A stretch of DNA of 64,000 bases from Tersicoccus sp. Bi-70 (GCF_001968825.1 NZ_MIEU01000016.1:62001-126000), one strand, 5' to 3'. Positions 35,284 through 44,854 are shown, counted from the stretch's first letter. Numbers and translations are program-made. The notes: a model not told the origin generated them from the sequence alone.

Positions 35284-35874
35284 TCACGCGCCCGGCGTCG
35301 CGATCGTGCCGCCGTCGTCGATGGTGAGGCTGAGCAGCCACACGTCCACGGGCTCGCCCCGCAGGGCGGCGAAGGCGGGCAGTTCGGCCCGGAACGTGAA
35401 CCCGAGCCTGCGCGCCAGCGCCACGCTCGGCTCGTTCCCGACGAAGGCGTGCCAGTAGAGCGTGCGCAGGCCGAGACCCTCGACGGCGTAGTCGATCACC
35501 AGCCGGCACGCGGCCGTACCGATGCCGCGGCCCCGCGCCGCCGGTCCGAGATTGATGCCGACGTCGGCCGTGGTGGCGCGGAAGGCGTGCAGGCCCACGG
35601 TGCCGAGCAGCGTGTCGTCGGCCGGGTCGGCCACCGCGAAGACGTGGCTGCTGCCGGTCCGCCATCCGTCCGGCACGGTGTGGTTCAGGTACGTCAGGGC
35701 GTCGTCGGCGGTGTAGTCGAGCGGGACGGGGATGAAGCGGCGCGCCTGCTCGTCGCGGCAGTTGTCGACGAGGGCGGGCACGTCATCCTCCCGCAGCGGC
35801 CGCAGCCGCACGGTCTCGCCCTCGATCAGCGGGGCCACCGGCGGCAGTTCGGGCACCGGCGGGAGCTCAGACAC
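35284..35874 (-). CDS. GNAT family N-acetyltransferase (RimJ/RimL type)
   Basis: A 196-residue acetyltransferase with GETVRLRPLREDDVPALVDN, GTVGLHAF, the acetyl-CoA loop GPAARGRGIGTAA, and LYWHAFVGNEPSVALARRLGF, as in RimJ/RimL-type enzymes that acetylate N-termini or small amines. The GTG start overlaps the stop of the upstream membrane protein by 8 bases, indicating translational coupling. The substrate cannot be predicted. Confidence 0.88.
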   Translation of the reverse strand: MSELPPVPELPPVAPLIEGETVRLRPLREDDVPALVDNCRDEQARRFIPVPLDYTADDALTYLNHTVPDGWRTGSSHVFAVADPADDTLLGTVGLHAFRATTADVGINLGPAARGRGIGTAACRLVIDYAVEGLGLRTLYWHAFVGNEPSVALARRLGFTFRAELPAFAALRGEPVDVWLLSLTIDDGGTIATPGA

Positions 35875-36316
35875 CCGCGTCGTCCCGTCGCCCGGGCCGC
35901 GACCGGACGCCCCGGCCCGGCCGGTTCCGGTACAGCCACCACAGGCCGACGATCGGGAGCACGAGCGGGACGAAGCCGTAGCCGCGACCGAACACGGACC
36001 AGACCGTGTCGTGCGGCAGGGTGGTCGGGTCCAGCACCGAGAGCAGCCCGACGACGATCACGCCGGCGAGTTCGATGCCGACCGCGACGACGGCCGCCGT
36101 CCAGGAGCCGGGCCGGCGGGAGGCCAGGCACACGGTCGCGACGAGGTAGACCACCGCGGCGAACGCGGAGAGCAAGTACGCCAGCGGCGCGTCGGCGAAC
36201 TTGGTGGCGATCTGGAACGCGGCACGCGCGGAGGCGGCGAGGGCGAAGATCGCGTAGACGGCGATGATCAGGCGGCCGGGGCCGGACGCCTTCGCGACGG
36301 AGGGTCTCTCGTTCAC
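35867..36316 (-). CDS. small four-helix membrane protein
   Basis: A 149-residue protein with four hydrophobic helices (LIIAVYAIFALAASARAAFQ, LLSAFAAVVYLVATVCLA, AAVVAVGIELAGVIVVGLLS, and GFVPLVLPIVGLWWLY) and a basic C-terminus. I do not recognise a family with certainty. It overlaps the next gene upstream by four bases and the acetyltransferase downstream by eight, so it sits in a coupled operon truB-membrane-membrane-acetyltransferase. Confidence 0.75.
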   Translation of the reverse strand: MNERPSVAKASGPGRLIIAVYAIFALAASARAAFQIATKFADAPLAYLLSAFAAVVYLVATVCLASRRPGSWTAAVVAVGIELAGVIVVGLLSVLDPTTLPHDTVWSVFGRGYGFVPLVLPIVGLWWLYRNRPGRGVRSRPGRRDDAGV

Positions 36317-36681
36317 AGGCCGGCCTGTCCTTCCCAGATCTGCAGCATGCGGGCCATCATGACGAACACCGTGACGCCGACGGCGGCGAGCACCAGGGTG
36401 CTCCAGCGGGTCCGCTCGACCAGCGACCAGTACACCGCCGCGGGCGGGATCAGGGCGGCCGTGACCAGGTAGCCCCCGAACTCCCAGGCGGCACCGCGCG
36501 GACCGGCGCCCGTCGCGGAGCCGATGATCGCGGCGACGACGACGATCAGCAGCACCACCTCGACGGCGAGCACCGAGAACACCGTGAGGTTCTCCGGGAT
36601 GCGGCCACGGATCCCCTCGACCAGGCAGACGACGGTCGAGAACAGCGCCACCACGGTGGTCAGCCAGAACAGGACGCTCAT
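36313..36681 (-). CDS. small membrane protein downstream of truB
   Basis: A 122-residue protein with four helices (starting MSVLFWLTTVVALFSTVVC and including VEVVLLIVVVAAIIG). Its ATG overlaps the truB stop (ATGA). No function can be assigned; the position suggests cotranscription with truB. Confidence 0.72.
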   Translation of the reverse strand: MSVLFWLTTVVALFSTVVCLVEGIRGRIPENLTVFSVLAVEVVLLIVVVAAIIGSATGAGPRGAAWEFGGYLVTAALIPPAAVYWSLVERTRWSTLVLAAVGVTVFVMMARMLQIWEGQAGL

Positions 36682-37823
36682 GCCGGGCGGGGCCCGTCGG
36701 CGGGGGTCCCGGTCTCGGTCGGGGTCGCCGATTCGTCGCGCGCCGCGGGTTCGGCGGGGGTCACGGGCTCGGTCGCGGGCTCGGCGGGGGTCGCGGACGC
36801 CGGGCGCGCTGTCGTCTCCGGGGTCACCAGGACGAGCGCCGGGCGGGCGGATCGGCCGTCGTCCTGCAGCACCGCGGCGAGGCTGCCGTCCTCGGCGCGG
36901 GCCGCGACGGTGCCCTGCTGCGGCCCCGCGGCGAGCCGGCGGCCGAAGGCGAGCTCGGCGAGTTCGGCGGCGTCGACGGTGCGGCTGGGCAGCACGGCCG
37001 CGGCGGCGTCACCGGCGTCGATCAGGTGCGGGCCGGTGGCACGCTCGTGCGGGACCGGCCGGTCCTGCCGGTCCTGCCGGTCCTGCCCGTCCTGCCGGTC
37101 CTTCTCGTCCTGCTTGTCCCGCTCCAGCTGCTCCAGCGTCACGGCGTCCTCGATCCGGAACGGACCGACCGCAAGGCGGCGCAACCGCGTCAGGTGTCCC
37201 CCGGTGCCGAGCGCCGCGCCGAGGTCGCGCGCGAGTGCCCGCACGTACGTGCCCGAGGAGCAGTCGACCTCGACGTCGACGTCGAGCACGGCGACCGCGC
37301 GACCGTCTCCGGTGCCGGCGGTCGCTCCACGGATCGCCTCGATCGTGAAGCGGGAGACGGTGATCGGCCGTGCGGCGAGGGTGACGTCCTCGCCGTCACG
37401 CACCCGCTTGTAGGCGCGCTGGCCGTCGACCCTGATGGCGCTGACGGCGCTCGGCACCTGCTCGATGTCCCCGGTCAGGGCGGCCACGCCCTTGCGGACC
37501 GCGGCCTCGGTGATCCCGGCGGCTCCGGCGGAGGCGGTCACCTCGCCCTCGGCGTCGTCGGTCACGGTCGCCTGCCCGAGCCGGATGGTCGCGCTGTAGG
37601 TCTTGGGGACGCCGACGACGTAGGTCAGCAGCTTGGTGGCCCGGTTGATGCCGAGCACGAGGACGCCGGTCGCCATCGGGTCCAGGGTGCCGGCGTGCCC
37701 GACCCGTCGGGTGCCCGCGATGCGGCGCATCCGTCCGACGACGTCGTGGCTGGTCCAGCCGGCCGGCTTGTCCACGAGGACGAATCCGTCGCGGGTCTCG
37801 CGAGGGTCTCCGGGCGCTGGCAC
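36678..37823 (-). CDS. truB: tRNA pseudouridine-55 synthase
   Basis: TruB converts U55 of tRNA to pseudouridine in the T-loop. The 381-residue protein has DGFVLVDKPAGWTSHDVV, the catalytic Asp in GHAGTLDPMATGVL, VPKTYSATIRLGQATVTDDAEG, and GTYVRALARDLG. It is longer than usual (~300) because of a charged insert after residue ~240 made of RQDRQD-type repeats and a C-terminal Pro/Ala/Glu/Thr-rich tail of ~45 residues. The GTG at 37823 is preceded by TAGGAT 7 bases upstream, a leaderless arrangement, divergent from the aminotransferase gene. Confidence 0.96.
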   Translation of the reverse strand: MPAPGDPRETRDGFVLVDKPAGWTSHDVVGRMRRIAGTRRVGHAGTLDPMATGVLVLGINRATKLLTYVVGVPKTYSATIRLGQATVTDDAEGEVTASAGAAGITEAAVRKGVAALTGDIEQVPSAVSAIRVDGQRAYKRVRDGEDVTLAARPITVSRFTIEAIRGATAGTGDGRAVAVLDVDVEVDCSSGTYVRALARDLGAALGTGGHLTRLRRLAVGPFRIEDAVTLEQLERDKQDEKDRQDGQDRQDRQDRPVPHERATGPHLIDAGDAAAAVLPSRTVDAAELAELAFGRRLAAGPQQGTVAARAEDGSLAAVLQDDGRSARPALVLVTPETTARPASATPAEPATEPVTPAEPAARDESATPTETGTPADGPRPA

Positions 37824-37830
37824 GCAGACG

Positions 37831-37871
37831 ATCCTACCTCCCGCGGTCGGGCGCCGGCCCCGCCCTAGACT
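37831..37871. promoter_or_regulatory. divergent leaderless promoters of truB and the aminotransferase
   Basis: The 54-base gap holds TAGGAT (minus strand, 37836-37831), 7 bases before the truB GTG, and TAGACT (plus strand, 37866-37871), 6 bases before the aminotransferase ATG. Both mRNAs should begin at or next to the start codon. No Shine-Dalgarno is visible for the aminotransferase. Confidence 0.6.
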
Positions 37872-37877
37872 GGCGGC

Positions 37878-39020
37878 ATGCCCGAGCTGGCCCCGCACGT
37901 CCGCACCGTTCCGACCAACCAGATCCGCGAGATCACGCAGGCCGCCTGGAGCCTCGGGGACGCCGTCGTCCTCTCCATCGGCGAGCCGGGATTCCCCACC
38001 GACGAGCACGTGCTGCGGGCCGCGATCGAGACCTACGAGCGGGACGAGACGTTCTACACGCCCAACGCCGGGCTGCCCGCGCTGCGCCAGGCGCTCGCGG
38101 ACCGGGTCAACGCCCAGCAGGGGCTCAGCCTGGACGCCTCGCGGGTCTACGTGGTCACGGGCGCACAGCAGGGCCTGCACCTGGCGATGAGCCTGACGCT
38201 GGACGTCGGCGACGAGGTGCTGGTGCCGGACCCCGGGTACCCGACGTTCACCATGACGGCGTCCCTCGTGCACGCCGTTCCCGTGACCTACCGGCTGCGG
38301 CCCGAGGACGGGTTCGCGCCGCGGGTCGAGGACCTGGAGGCGCTCGTGACGCCACGGACGCGGGCGATCGTGCTCAACTCCCCGTCCAACCCGCTCGGCG
38401 CCGTGTTCGACCCGCCGACGGTGCGGTCGCTGATGGACTTCGCGGCCGCGCACGACCTGTGGGTGATCTCCGACGAGTGCTACGAGGCCTTCACCTACGA
38501 CGGCGTCGAGCACGTCAGCCCGCTGCGGTACGACACCGACCACCGGGTGATCGTCTCGCACACCCTCTCCAAGACCTACGGGCTGACCGGGCTGCGGATC
38601 GGGGCCCTGGTCATCCCGCCGGGCATGGCGACGCTGATCGACCCGGTGATGGAGGCGATCGTCTCCTGCGTCAATCCGGCGGTGCAGCACGCCGCGGTCG
38701 CGGCCCTGACCGGGCCCCAGCACTACATCGAGACCGCACGCACCCACTACCGGTCCAACCGGGACACCGCGCAGCGGCTGGTGGGCGAGAAGGGCTACCC
38801 GTACCTGCCCGCCGAGGGCGCCTTCTACCTGTGGGTGGACGTGAGCGCCGTCAGCGGCGGCGACATGCGGGCGTGGTGCCACCGGCTGCTCGCCGAGCGC
38901 CGCGTCGCCCTCGCGCCGGGCACCGCCTTCGGCCCCAGCGGTGAGGGGTGGGTGCGGGTCGCCCTGTGCGGGTCGACGGAGGACCTCGTCGAGGGCCTCT
39001 CCCGCCTCCCGACCCCCTGA
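37878..39020 (+). CDS. PLP-dependent aminotransferase, class I/II
   Basis: A 380-residue fold-type I aminotransferase with GEPGFPTDEHV, YTPNAGLPALRQAL, TGAQQGLHLAM, LVPDPGYP, NSPSNPLG, the Asp/Tyr PLP contact SDECYEAFTY, and the Schiff-base Lys in SHTLSKTYGLTGLRIG. The general class transaminates aspartate, alanine or aromatic amino acids; the exact substrate is not readable. The mRNA is probably leaderless. It is followed by palindromic element copy C. Confidence 0.93.
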   Translation: MPELAPHVRTVPTNQIREITQAAWSLGDAVVLSIGEPGFPTDEHVLRAAIETYERDETFYTPNAGLPALRQALADRVNAQQGLSLDASRVYVVTGAQQGLHLAMSLTLDVGDEVLVPDPGYPTFTMTASLVHAVPVTYRLRPEDGFAPRVEDLEALVTPRTRAIVLNSPSNPLGAVFDPPTVRSLMDFAAAHDLWVISDECYEAFTYDGVEHVSPLRYDTDHRVIVSHTLSKTYGLTGLRIGALVIPPGMATLIDPVMEAIVSCVNPAVQHAAVAALTGPQHYIETARTHYRSNRDTAQRLVGEKGYPYLPAEGAFYLWVDVSAVSGGDMRAWCHRLLAERRVALAPGTAFGPSGEGWVRVALCGSTEDLVEGLSRLPTP

Positions 39021-39040
39021 GGATTCCCTCCACGACGACG

Positions 39041-39110
39041 CCAGCTCGCCAAGAGATGTCCCATCGAGCCCGGGATCGGGCCCGGATGGAGCATCTACTG
39101 ACGAGCTGGC
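39041..39110. repeat. 71-bp dispersed palindromic element, copy C
   Basis: The left arm GCCAGCTCGCCAAGAGATG matches the complement of the right arm, GCCAGCTCGTCAGTAGATG, and a GCCCGGGATCGGGC hairpin occupies the centre. It lies midway between convergent genes, 20 bases after the aminotransferase stop and 19 bases after the rbfA stop. With copy D this is the best preserved copy. Confidence 0.85.
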
Positions 39111-39129
39111 GGCAGGATCGTGCGGAGGA

Positions 39130-39579
39130 TCAGCGGTCGAGATCCTCGAGGTCGTCGTCCTCGGCCGGCTTGCGGTAAGGATCCTCCTCCCCCGCGTAGG
39201 CGGCACCGGAGGCCTGGGCGGCCAGCTCGGCGTCGCGTTCGCGGGCGGTGCGCAGGAGATCCTCGACGTGGGACGCGTTGACCGGGACCTCGTCGGCGAC
39301 GAACGTCAGGGTCGGCGTCAGCCGGGCGGTGATGTTCTTCCCGACCTCGGCACGCAGGACGCCCTTGGCGGACTCGAGCGCGGCCCGGGTGGACACCTGC
39401 TGCTCCTCCTCACCGAAGACGGTGTAGTAGAGCGTGGCGTGCTGCAGGTCGTTCGTGACCCGGCAGTCGGTGATCGTGATGAAACCGAGCCGGGGGTCCT
39501 TGACCCGCCGTTCCAGCGCCTGCGCGACGATGACCTTGATCCGGTCGCCGAGCCGGGCGGCCCGTGCTGCGTCGGCCAT
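39130..39579 (-). CDS. rbfA: ribosome-binding factor A
   Basis: RbfA binds the immature 30S subunit and helps 16S rRNA 5'-end maturation and cold adaptation. The 149-residue protein shows the KH-like family pattern: RLGDRIKVIVAQALERRV, DPRLGFITITDCRVTNDLQHATLYYTVFG, KGVLRAEVGKNITARLTPTLTF. The C-terminus is acidic, ending EDDDLEDLDR. It follows infB in the usual order. Confidence 0.96.
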   Translation of the reverse strand: MADAARAARLGDRIKVIVAQALERRVKDPRLGFITITDCRVTNDLQHATLYYTVFGEEEQQVSTRAALESAKGVLRAEVGKNITARLTPTLTFVADEVPVNASHVEDLLRTARERDAELAAQASGAAYAGEEDPYRKPAEDDDLEDLDR

Positions 39580-39621
39580 GGTGTTCTCTCTCTTTCGTGG
39601 TGGTGCCGGAGGGGGACGGAC

Positions 39622-39671
39622 GACGGCGCACCGTTCCCGCACCGGTGAGGTGCCGGGCACGATGCGCCGTC
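39622..39671 (-). terminator. stem-loop between infB and rbfA
   Basis: GACGGCGCA (39622-39630) pairs exactly with TGCGCCGTC (39663-39671), with a smaller inner hairpin CCGCACC/GGTGCCGG inside the loop. It lies just after the infB stop and may attenuate or stabilise the transcript ahead of rbfA. Confidence 0.5.
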
Positions 39672-39684
39672 GGATCGAGCACGA

Positions 39685-42621
39685 TCAGACGCGCGGCTTC
39701 TCGCGCATCTCGAAGGTCTCGATGGTGTCCTCTTCGCGGATGTCGTTGAACGAACCCAGGCCAATACCGCACTCGAAGCCGTCGCGGACCTCGGTGGCGT
39801 CGTCCTTGAACCGTCGCAGCGACTCGATGGTGAGGTTGTCGCCGACCACCGTGCCGCCGCGCAGCACGCGGGCCTTGGTGTTGCGGCGGATGATCCCGCT
39901 GCGCACCAGGGAACCGGCGATGTTGCCGAACTTGGAGGAGCGGAACACCTCGCGCACCTCGGCGGTACCGAGCTGCACCTCCTCGTACTCCGGCTTGAGC
40001 ATGCCCTTGAGGGCCAGCTCGATGTCGTCGATCGCGGCGTAGATGACCGAGTAGAAGCGCATGTCGACGCCCTCGCGCTCCGCCAGTTCGGCGACGCGCT
40101 CGGCCGGCTTGACGTTGAACCCGATGATGATCGCGCTGTCCACGGTCGCCAGGTTGACGTCGTTCTGCGTGATCGCACCGACACCGCGGTGGATGACGCG
40201 CAGCTGCACGTCGTCGTCGCCCACATCGATCTTGAGCAGCGCATCCTCCAGCGCCTCCACGGCACCGGACACGTCCCCCTTGAGGATGAGGTTGAGGGTG
40301 TCGATCTTGCCCTCGGCCACGGCCTTGTCGAAGTCCTCGAGGCTGATGCGCTTGCGGCGCTTGGCCAGCTGGGCGTTGCGCTCGGCGGCCTCCCGCTTCT
40401 CGGCGATCTGCCGGGCGGTGCGCTCGTCGTCGGTGACCAGGAAGCTGTCACCGGCGCGGGGCACCGAGGAGAGGCCCAGCACCTGGACCGGCCGCGACGG
40501 CGTCGCCGCCTCGACCTGCTCGCCGTCGTCGCCGAACATCGCCCGGACACGGCCGTGGGCCGTACCGGCGACGATGGTGTCGCCGACGTGCAGGGTGCCG
40601 GAGTTGACCAGGACGGTCGCGACCGCACCACGGCCACGGTCGAGGTTGGCCTCGATCGCGACGCCGCGGGCGTCCTTGTCCGGGTTGGCCCGCAGGTCCA
40701 GCGCCGCGTCCGCGGTGAGCAGGACGGCCTCGAGCAGCGAGTCGATGTTCAGGTTCTGCCGGGCGGAGACGTCGACGAACATGGTGTCGCCGCCGTACTC
40801 CTCGGGCACCAGACCGTACTCGGTGAGCTGACCGCGGATCTTGTCCGGGTTCGCGCCCTCCTTGTCGATCTTGTTGACGGCGACGACGATCGGCACACCG
40901 GCGGCCTGGGCGTGGTTGAGCGCCTCGACCGTCTGCGGCATCACGCCGTCGTCCGCGGCCACGACCAGCACCGCGATGTCGGTGACCTTCGCACCACGGG
41001 CACGCATGGCGGTGAACGCCTCGTGACCCGGGGTGTCGATGAAGGTGATGGCCCGGTCGATGCCCTCGTGCTCGTGGTGCACCTGGTACGCGCCGATGTG
41101 CTGGGTGATGCCGCCGGACTCGCCGGAGACGACGTCCGAGTGACGGATCGCGTCCAGCAGGCGGGTCTTGCCGTGGTCGACGTGACCCATGACGGTGACC
41201 ACCGGCGGACGGGCCTGCAGCTCGTCGTCGCCCTCGGCCTCGAGCTCGGCGTCCAGGTCGATGTCGAAGGAGTCGAGCAGCTCGCGCTCCTCGTCCTCCG
41301 GCGACACGATCTCGATCTTGTAGCCGAGCTCGTCACCGAGCAGCGCAAAGGTGTCCTCGTCCAGGGACTGGGTGGCCGTGGCCATCTCGCCCAGGTGGAA
41401 GAGCACCGTCACCAGCGACGCGGGGTTCGCATCGATCTTCTCGGCGAAGTCGGTCAGCGAGGCGCCGCGGCGCAGGCGCAGGATGGTGTTGCCATCACCC
41501 CGGCGGACGGAGACGCCGCCGACCGAGGGAGCCTGCATCTGCTCCAGCTCGGCGCGCTTCGCCCGCTTCGACTTGCGCTGCTTGCCGCGGTTGGCGCCGC
41601 CCTTGCCGAAGGCACCCTGGGTGCCGCCACGACCGCGACCGCCCTTGCCGAAGCCACCGCCGGCGGGACCCGAACCGGGACCGCCTCCGGGGCCGCGACG
41701 CGGACCGGCACCGGCTCCGGCGCCGGGACGACCGGCCGCACCCGGACGCTCGGCGGAGCGCTTGGGCATCATGGCCGGATTGGGACGCGCACCGCCGGGA
41801 CCGCCGGTACCACCGGGACGCGGAGCGCCCGGTCGGGGACCACCGGTACCACCCGGGCGCGGAGCACCCGGACGGGGACCACCGGCACCGGCCGGCGGAC
41901 GCGGGCCCGCCGCACCGGCGGCGCCGCTGCGGCTGCCACCGGGACGCGGCATGCCCTGGGAGGGCGCGAACGGGTTGTTGCCCGGTCGGCCGCCCTGGCG
42001 GGGCATGCCCTGCGAGGGGGCGAAGGGGTTGTTGCCCGGACGAGCGCCGGGGCGGGGGCCGGGCTTCTGGCCCGGTGCGGGCGCCTGGCTCCGGGCGTCG
42101 TCGCGGCTGCCGCCGTCGCGCGGCGCGGCCTCGCGGGCGGGAGTCTCCGGCTTGGGGCCGGGACGGGCGCTGGACGGCGTGGCCGACGACGTCGGGCGCG
42201 CCGGGGCGCTCTCCGCGGCCGGAGCGGCCTCGGTGCGCTGCGGGGCGGGCGACGAGGCCGCCGGAGCGGTCTCGGTCGTGGGGGTGGCGGCCGCGGGGGC
42301 CGGAGTCTCGGCGGGCGCGGACGGCGTTGCCGGGGCGGCGGGACCGGGACGGGGCCCGGAGGGGCCGGGCCGAGCGGACCCGCGGGACGCGGTGTTGCCG
42401 GCGCCGGCGGACGGCTTCGCCGCACCACCGTTGCTGGCAGCGGCACCGTTACCGGCGGCGGGTGCCGACGGGTAGGCCGAGCGCAGCTTGCGCGCGACCG
42501 GGGGTTCGATGGTCGACGACGCCGACCGGACGAATTCCCCCAGTTCCTGCAGCTTGGCGAGGGCGTCCTTCGACGTGATGTTGAGCTCCTTGGCGAGCTC
42601 GTGAACGCGGACCTTGGCCAC
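39685..42621 (-). CDS. infB: translation initiation factor IF-2
   Basis: IF-2 is the GTPase that delivers initiator tRNA to the 30S subunit. The 978-residue protein starts with the IF2_N motif [19 protein letters not shown], then a long (~330 residues) Pro/Gly/Ala/Arg-rich linker with repeats such as [14 protein letters not shown] and [11 protein letters not shown], then the G domain (GHVDHGKT near residue 484, [12 protein letters not shown]) and domains II-IV. The extended linker is normal for actinobacteria. It follows ylxR and precedes rbfA. Confidence 0.97.
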   Translation of the reverse strand: MAKVRVHELAKELNITSKDALAKLQELGEFVRSASSTIEPPVARKLRSAYPSAPAAGNGAAASNGGAAKPSAGAGNTASRGSARPGPSGPRPGPAAPATPSAPAETPAPAAATPTTETAPAASSPAPQRTEAAPAAESAPARPTSSATPSSARPGPKPETPAREAAPRDGGSRDDARSQAPAPGQKPGPRPGARPGNNPFAPSQGMPRQGGRPGNNPFAPSQGMPRPGGSRSGAAGAAGPRPPAGAGGPRPGAPRPGGTGGPRPGAPRPGGTGGPGGARPNPAMMPKRSAERPGAAGRPGAGAGAGPRRGPGGGPGSGPAGGGFGKGGRGRGGTQGAFGKGGANRGKQRKSKRAKRAELEQMQAPSVGGVSVRRGDGNTILRLRRGASLTDFAEKIDANPASLVTVLFHLGEMATATQSLDEDTFALLGDELGYKIEIVSPEDEERELLDSFDIDLDAELEAEGDDELQARPPVVTVMGHVDHGKTRLLDAIRHSDVVSGESGGITQHIGAYQVHHEHEGIDRAITFIDTPGHEAFTAMRARGAKVTDIAVLVVAADDGVMPQTVEALNHAQAAGVPIVVAVNKIDKEGANPDKIRGQLTEYGLVPEEYGGDTMFVDVSARQNLNIDSLLEAVLLTADAALDLRANPDKDARGVAIEANLDRGRGAVATVLVNSGTLHVGDTIVAGTAHGRVRAMFGDDGEQVEAATPSRPVQVLGLSSVPRAGDSFLVTDDERTARQIAEKREAAERNAQLAKRRKRISLEDFDKAVAEGKIDTLNLILKGDVSGAVEALEDALLKIDVGDDDVQLRVIHRGVGAITQNDVNLATVDSAIIIGFNVKPAERVAELAEREGVDMRFYSVIYAAIDDIELALKGMLKPEYEEVQLGTAEVREVFRSSKFGNIAGSLVRSGIIRRNTKARVLRGGTVVGDNLTIESLRRFKDDATEVRDGFECGIGLGSFNDIREEDTIETFEMREKPRV

Positions 42622-42759
42622 ATTTCTCCTGTCTCGGTCCGCGCCGGACAGGGGCCGGACCGTCTATTCCGTACTGCCGCTTCCGTTGCGCGAGGCGCGG
42701 GCGGCGGCGGTGAGAGAGCACAGTGATGCACTCATCGGGAGGCACTCATCGGGTTTCCA

Positions 42760-43116
42760 TCAGTGTTCTGACCCGCTTTCAGGTTGACGGTCGTCTCGGG
42801 ACGGGTGATGACCCGGGACGTGCTGTGCGATCCAGGACTCGACGTCGGAGGCGTCGACCGCGGCCCGGAAGGCCCGATCGAACGCCCGACGCGAGAGCGC
42901 CCGTTGCAGGCACTGAGGCTCGGGATGGAGCCACGCCCCGCGACCGGGCAGGCGGCGCCGCGCATCCACCTGCAGTCGAGGACTGGAGATAGAGGGACGG
43001 ACCACACGCACGAGCAGCTGCTGGGAGTCCCGCTGACGGCAACCGACGCAGGTGCGCACGGGGCCGTCACGGTGTTCCCAACCGTTCAAGTCTAGCTCCT
43101 GTTCCCGCCGCGCCAC
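42760..43116 (-). CDS. ylxR: YlxR (DUF448) family RNA-binding protein
   Basis: A 118-residue protein with RTCVGCRQRDSQQLLVRVV, LPGRGAWLHPEPQCLQRALSRRAFDRAFR, the full YlxR signature. YlxR sits between nusA and infB throughout bacteria; in some species it binds RNase P or acts as a nucleoid-associated regulator. The first 20 residues and the ~30-residue C-terminus are not conserved, and the GTG start lacks a Shine-Dalgarno, so the true start may be nearer the VRTCVGC motif. Confidence 0.88.
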   Translation of the reverse strand: MARREQELDLNGWEHRDGPVRTCVGCRQRDSQQLLVRVVRPSISSPRLQVDARRRLPGRGAWLHPEPQCLQRALSRRAFDRAFRAAVDASDVESWIAQHVPGHHPSRDDRQPESGSEH

Positions 43117-43129
43117 GAACGGGGGCGTG

Positions 43130-44179
43130 TCAGCGGGAGCCTGACGAGCCGTCGGCCGTCGCGTCGACGCTCCCGGAGGTCCGACCGGCGGCGGTGCCGG
43201 CCGCGTCGCGGGCCGCCGCGGCGTCGGAGGCGATGTCGATGTGCCAGCCGGTGAGCTTGGAGGCGAGCCGCACGTTCTGCCCCTCCTTGCCGATGGCGAG
43301 GGAGAGCTGGAACTCGGGGACGACGACCTTCGCCGACCGGTTGCCCGCGTCGACGATGGTCACCGAGGTGACGCGCGACGGGGAGAGCGCGTGGGCGATG
43401 AAGATCGCGGGGTCGTCCGCCCAGTCGACGATGTCGATCTTCTCCCCGGAGAGCTCGCTCATGACGGCCCGGACGCGGGAGCCCATCTCACCGATGCACG
43501 CGCCCTTGGCGTTGACGCCCGGCACGCGCGCGGCGACGGCCATCTTGGTGCGGTGCCCGGCCTCGCGGGCCAGCGCGGTGATCTCGACGCTACCGTCCGC
43601 GATCTCGGGCACCTCGAGCTCGAAGAGCTTGCGCACCAGGCCCGGGTGTGAGCGGGAGAGCGTGATCGAGGGGCCCTTCATGCCGCGGTGGACGTCGACG
43701 ACGAACGCGCGGATGCGGTTGCCGTGCCGGTAGTCCTCCCCCGGCACCTGCTCCGGCGGCGGGAGGACGCCCTCAACGGAGCCGAGATCGACCTGCACCA
43801 TGTGGGCGCTGCGGCCCTGCTGGATGAGGCCCGAGACGAGCTCGCCCTCCTTGGCGCGGAACTCGCCGACCACGGCGTCGTCCTCGACGTCGCGCAGCCG
43901 CTGCAGGATGATCTGGCGGGCCGTACTGGCCGCGATCCGCCCGAAACCGGCCGGGGTGTCGTCGTACTCGCCGACCGTGTTGCCCTCGTCGTCGGTCTCC
44001 ACCGCGTAGATGGTGACGTGACCCGACTTGCGGTCCAGTTCGGCGCGGGCCTGGTGGGTGTGGCCGGTGCCCTTCTGGTAGGCGACCAGCAGGGCCTGCT
44101 CGATCGCCGGGATCAGCCGGTCCAGCGGGATCTCCCGCTCCTGCTCGAGGAGTCGCAGAGCGCTCATGTCGATGTCCAT
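43130..44179 (-). CDS. nusA: transcription termination/antitermination factor NusA
   Basis: NusA modulates pausing, termination and rRNA antitermination. The 349-residue protein has the N-terminal RNA polymerase-binding domain ([17 protein letters not shown]), the S1 domain ([11 protein letters not shown]...[21 protein letters not shown]), and two KH domains ([44 protein letters not shown]). The length is typical for actinobacteria, which lack the C-terminal repeats. The ATG at 44179 is preceded by GGAGG; another ATG four codons in is possible. rimP ends two bases upstream. Confidence 0.96.
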   Translation of the reverse strand: MDIDMSALRLLEQEREIPLDRLIPAIEQALLVAYQKGTGHTHQARAELDRKSGHVTIYAVETDDEGNTVGEYDDTPAGFGRIAASTARQIILQRLRDVEDDAVVGEFRAKEGELVSGLIQQGRSAHMVQVDLGSVEGVLPPPEQVPGEDYRHGNRIRAFVVDVHRGMKGPSITLSRSHPGLVRKLFELEVPEIADGSVEITALAREAGHRTKMAVAARVPGVNAKGACIGEMGSRVRAVMSELSGEKIDIVDWADDPAIFIAHALSPSRVTSVTIVDAGNRSAKVVVPEFQLSLAIGKEGQNVRLASKLTGWHIDIASDAAAARDAAGTAAGRTSGSVDATADGSSGSR

Positions 44180-44180
44180 G

Positions 44181-44819
44181 TCAGGCCTCCTCGTCCTCGA
44201 CGGTGTCGTGCTGGTCGGTGTCGTACTGGTCAGTGTCGTGCTCGTCGGTCTCGTGCTCGTCGCCCGGGGAGGTGAACTCGACCTGGACGCGGGCGGAGGT
44301 GACCGTGTCGTAGAGGACCCAGACGGGCTCCCCGTCCTTCGGCTTCGTGCCCTTGGGGCCCTCATGGCGCGGGACGATCGTCGCCTCCGTCTCGTCCGCC
44401 TCGGTGAGGCGGCCCAGCAGCGTCGCCCCGGACGTGGTCACGACGGTGACCAGGCGTCCGCGGGAACGGCGCCAGTGGCGGGGTTCGGTGAGCTTGCGCT
44501 CGGCGCCCGGCGAGGACACCTCGAGATTGACCGGCCCGGGCACGACGTCGGGGTCCTCGTCGAGGGCGTCGGAGAGGCGGCGGGCCAGCTCGGCGACCTC
44601 GTCCAGCCCGAGCGACCCGGTGCGGTCCTCCGGCAGGTCGACGATGACGCTGAGGGTGCGCAGGGCGGCCGGGCCGTGCACGCGGACCTGTTCGAGGAAC
44701 AGGCCGGCCTCGGCGACCAGCGGCGCGAAGAGTGCCTCGACGCTGCCGGTGTCGACCGCCGCCGGCTGCGGGTTCCGCCGGGGCAACGGCGCCTGCTTCT
44801 GGCCGGACCTGGCCGCCAT
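44181..44819 (-). CDS. rimP: ribosome maturation factor RimP
   Basis: RimP is needed for 30S assembly. The 212-residue protein has [42 protein letters not shown], the core [19 protein letters not shown], and [11 protein letters not shown]. It is longer than usual (~155-180) because of an acidic C-terminal tail carrying [17 protein letters not shown] repeats. Two adjacent ATG codons occur (44822, 44819) behind AGGAGGTC; the second has better spacing. A TAGGCT -10 hexamer lies at 44849-44854. It heads the rimP-nusA-ylxR-infB operon. Confidence 0.95.
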   Translation of the reverse strand: MAARSGQKQAPLPRRNPQPAAVDTGSVEALFAPLVAEAGLFLEQVRVHGPAALRTLSVIVDLPEDRTGSLGLDEVAELARRLSDALDEDPDVVPGPVNLEVSSPGAERKLTEPRHWRRSRGRLVTVVTTSGATLLGRLTEADETEATIVPRHEGPKGTKPKDGEPVWVLYDTVTSARVQVEFTSPGDEHETDEHDTDQYDTDQHDTVEDEEA

Positions 44820-44848
44820 CATGACCTCCTGCTACGTGGTTGTGCTCC

Positions 44849-44854
44849 AGCCTA
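44849..44854 (-). promoter_or_regulatory. -10 hexamer TAGGCT of the rimP-nusA operon
   Basis: TAGGCT on the minus strand would start transcription about 20-25 bases before the AGGAGGTC ribosome binding site and rimP start. No convincing -35 element is visible. Confidence 0.45.
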
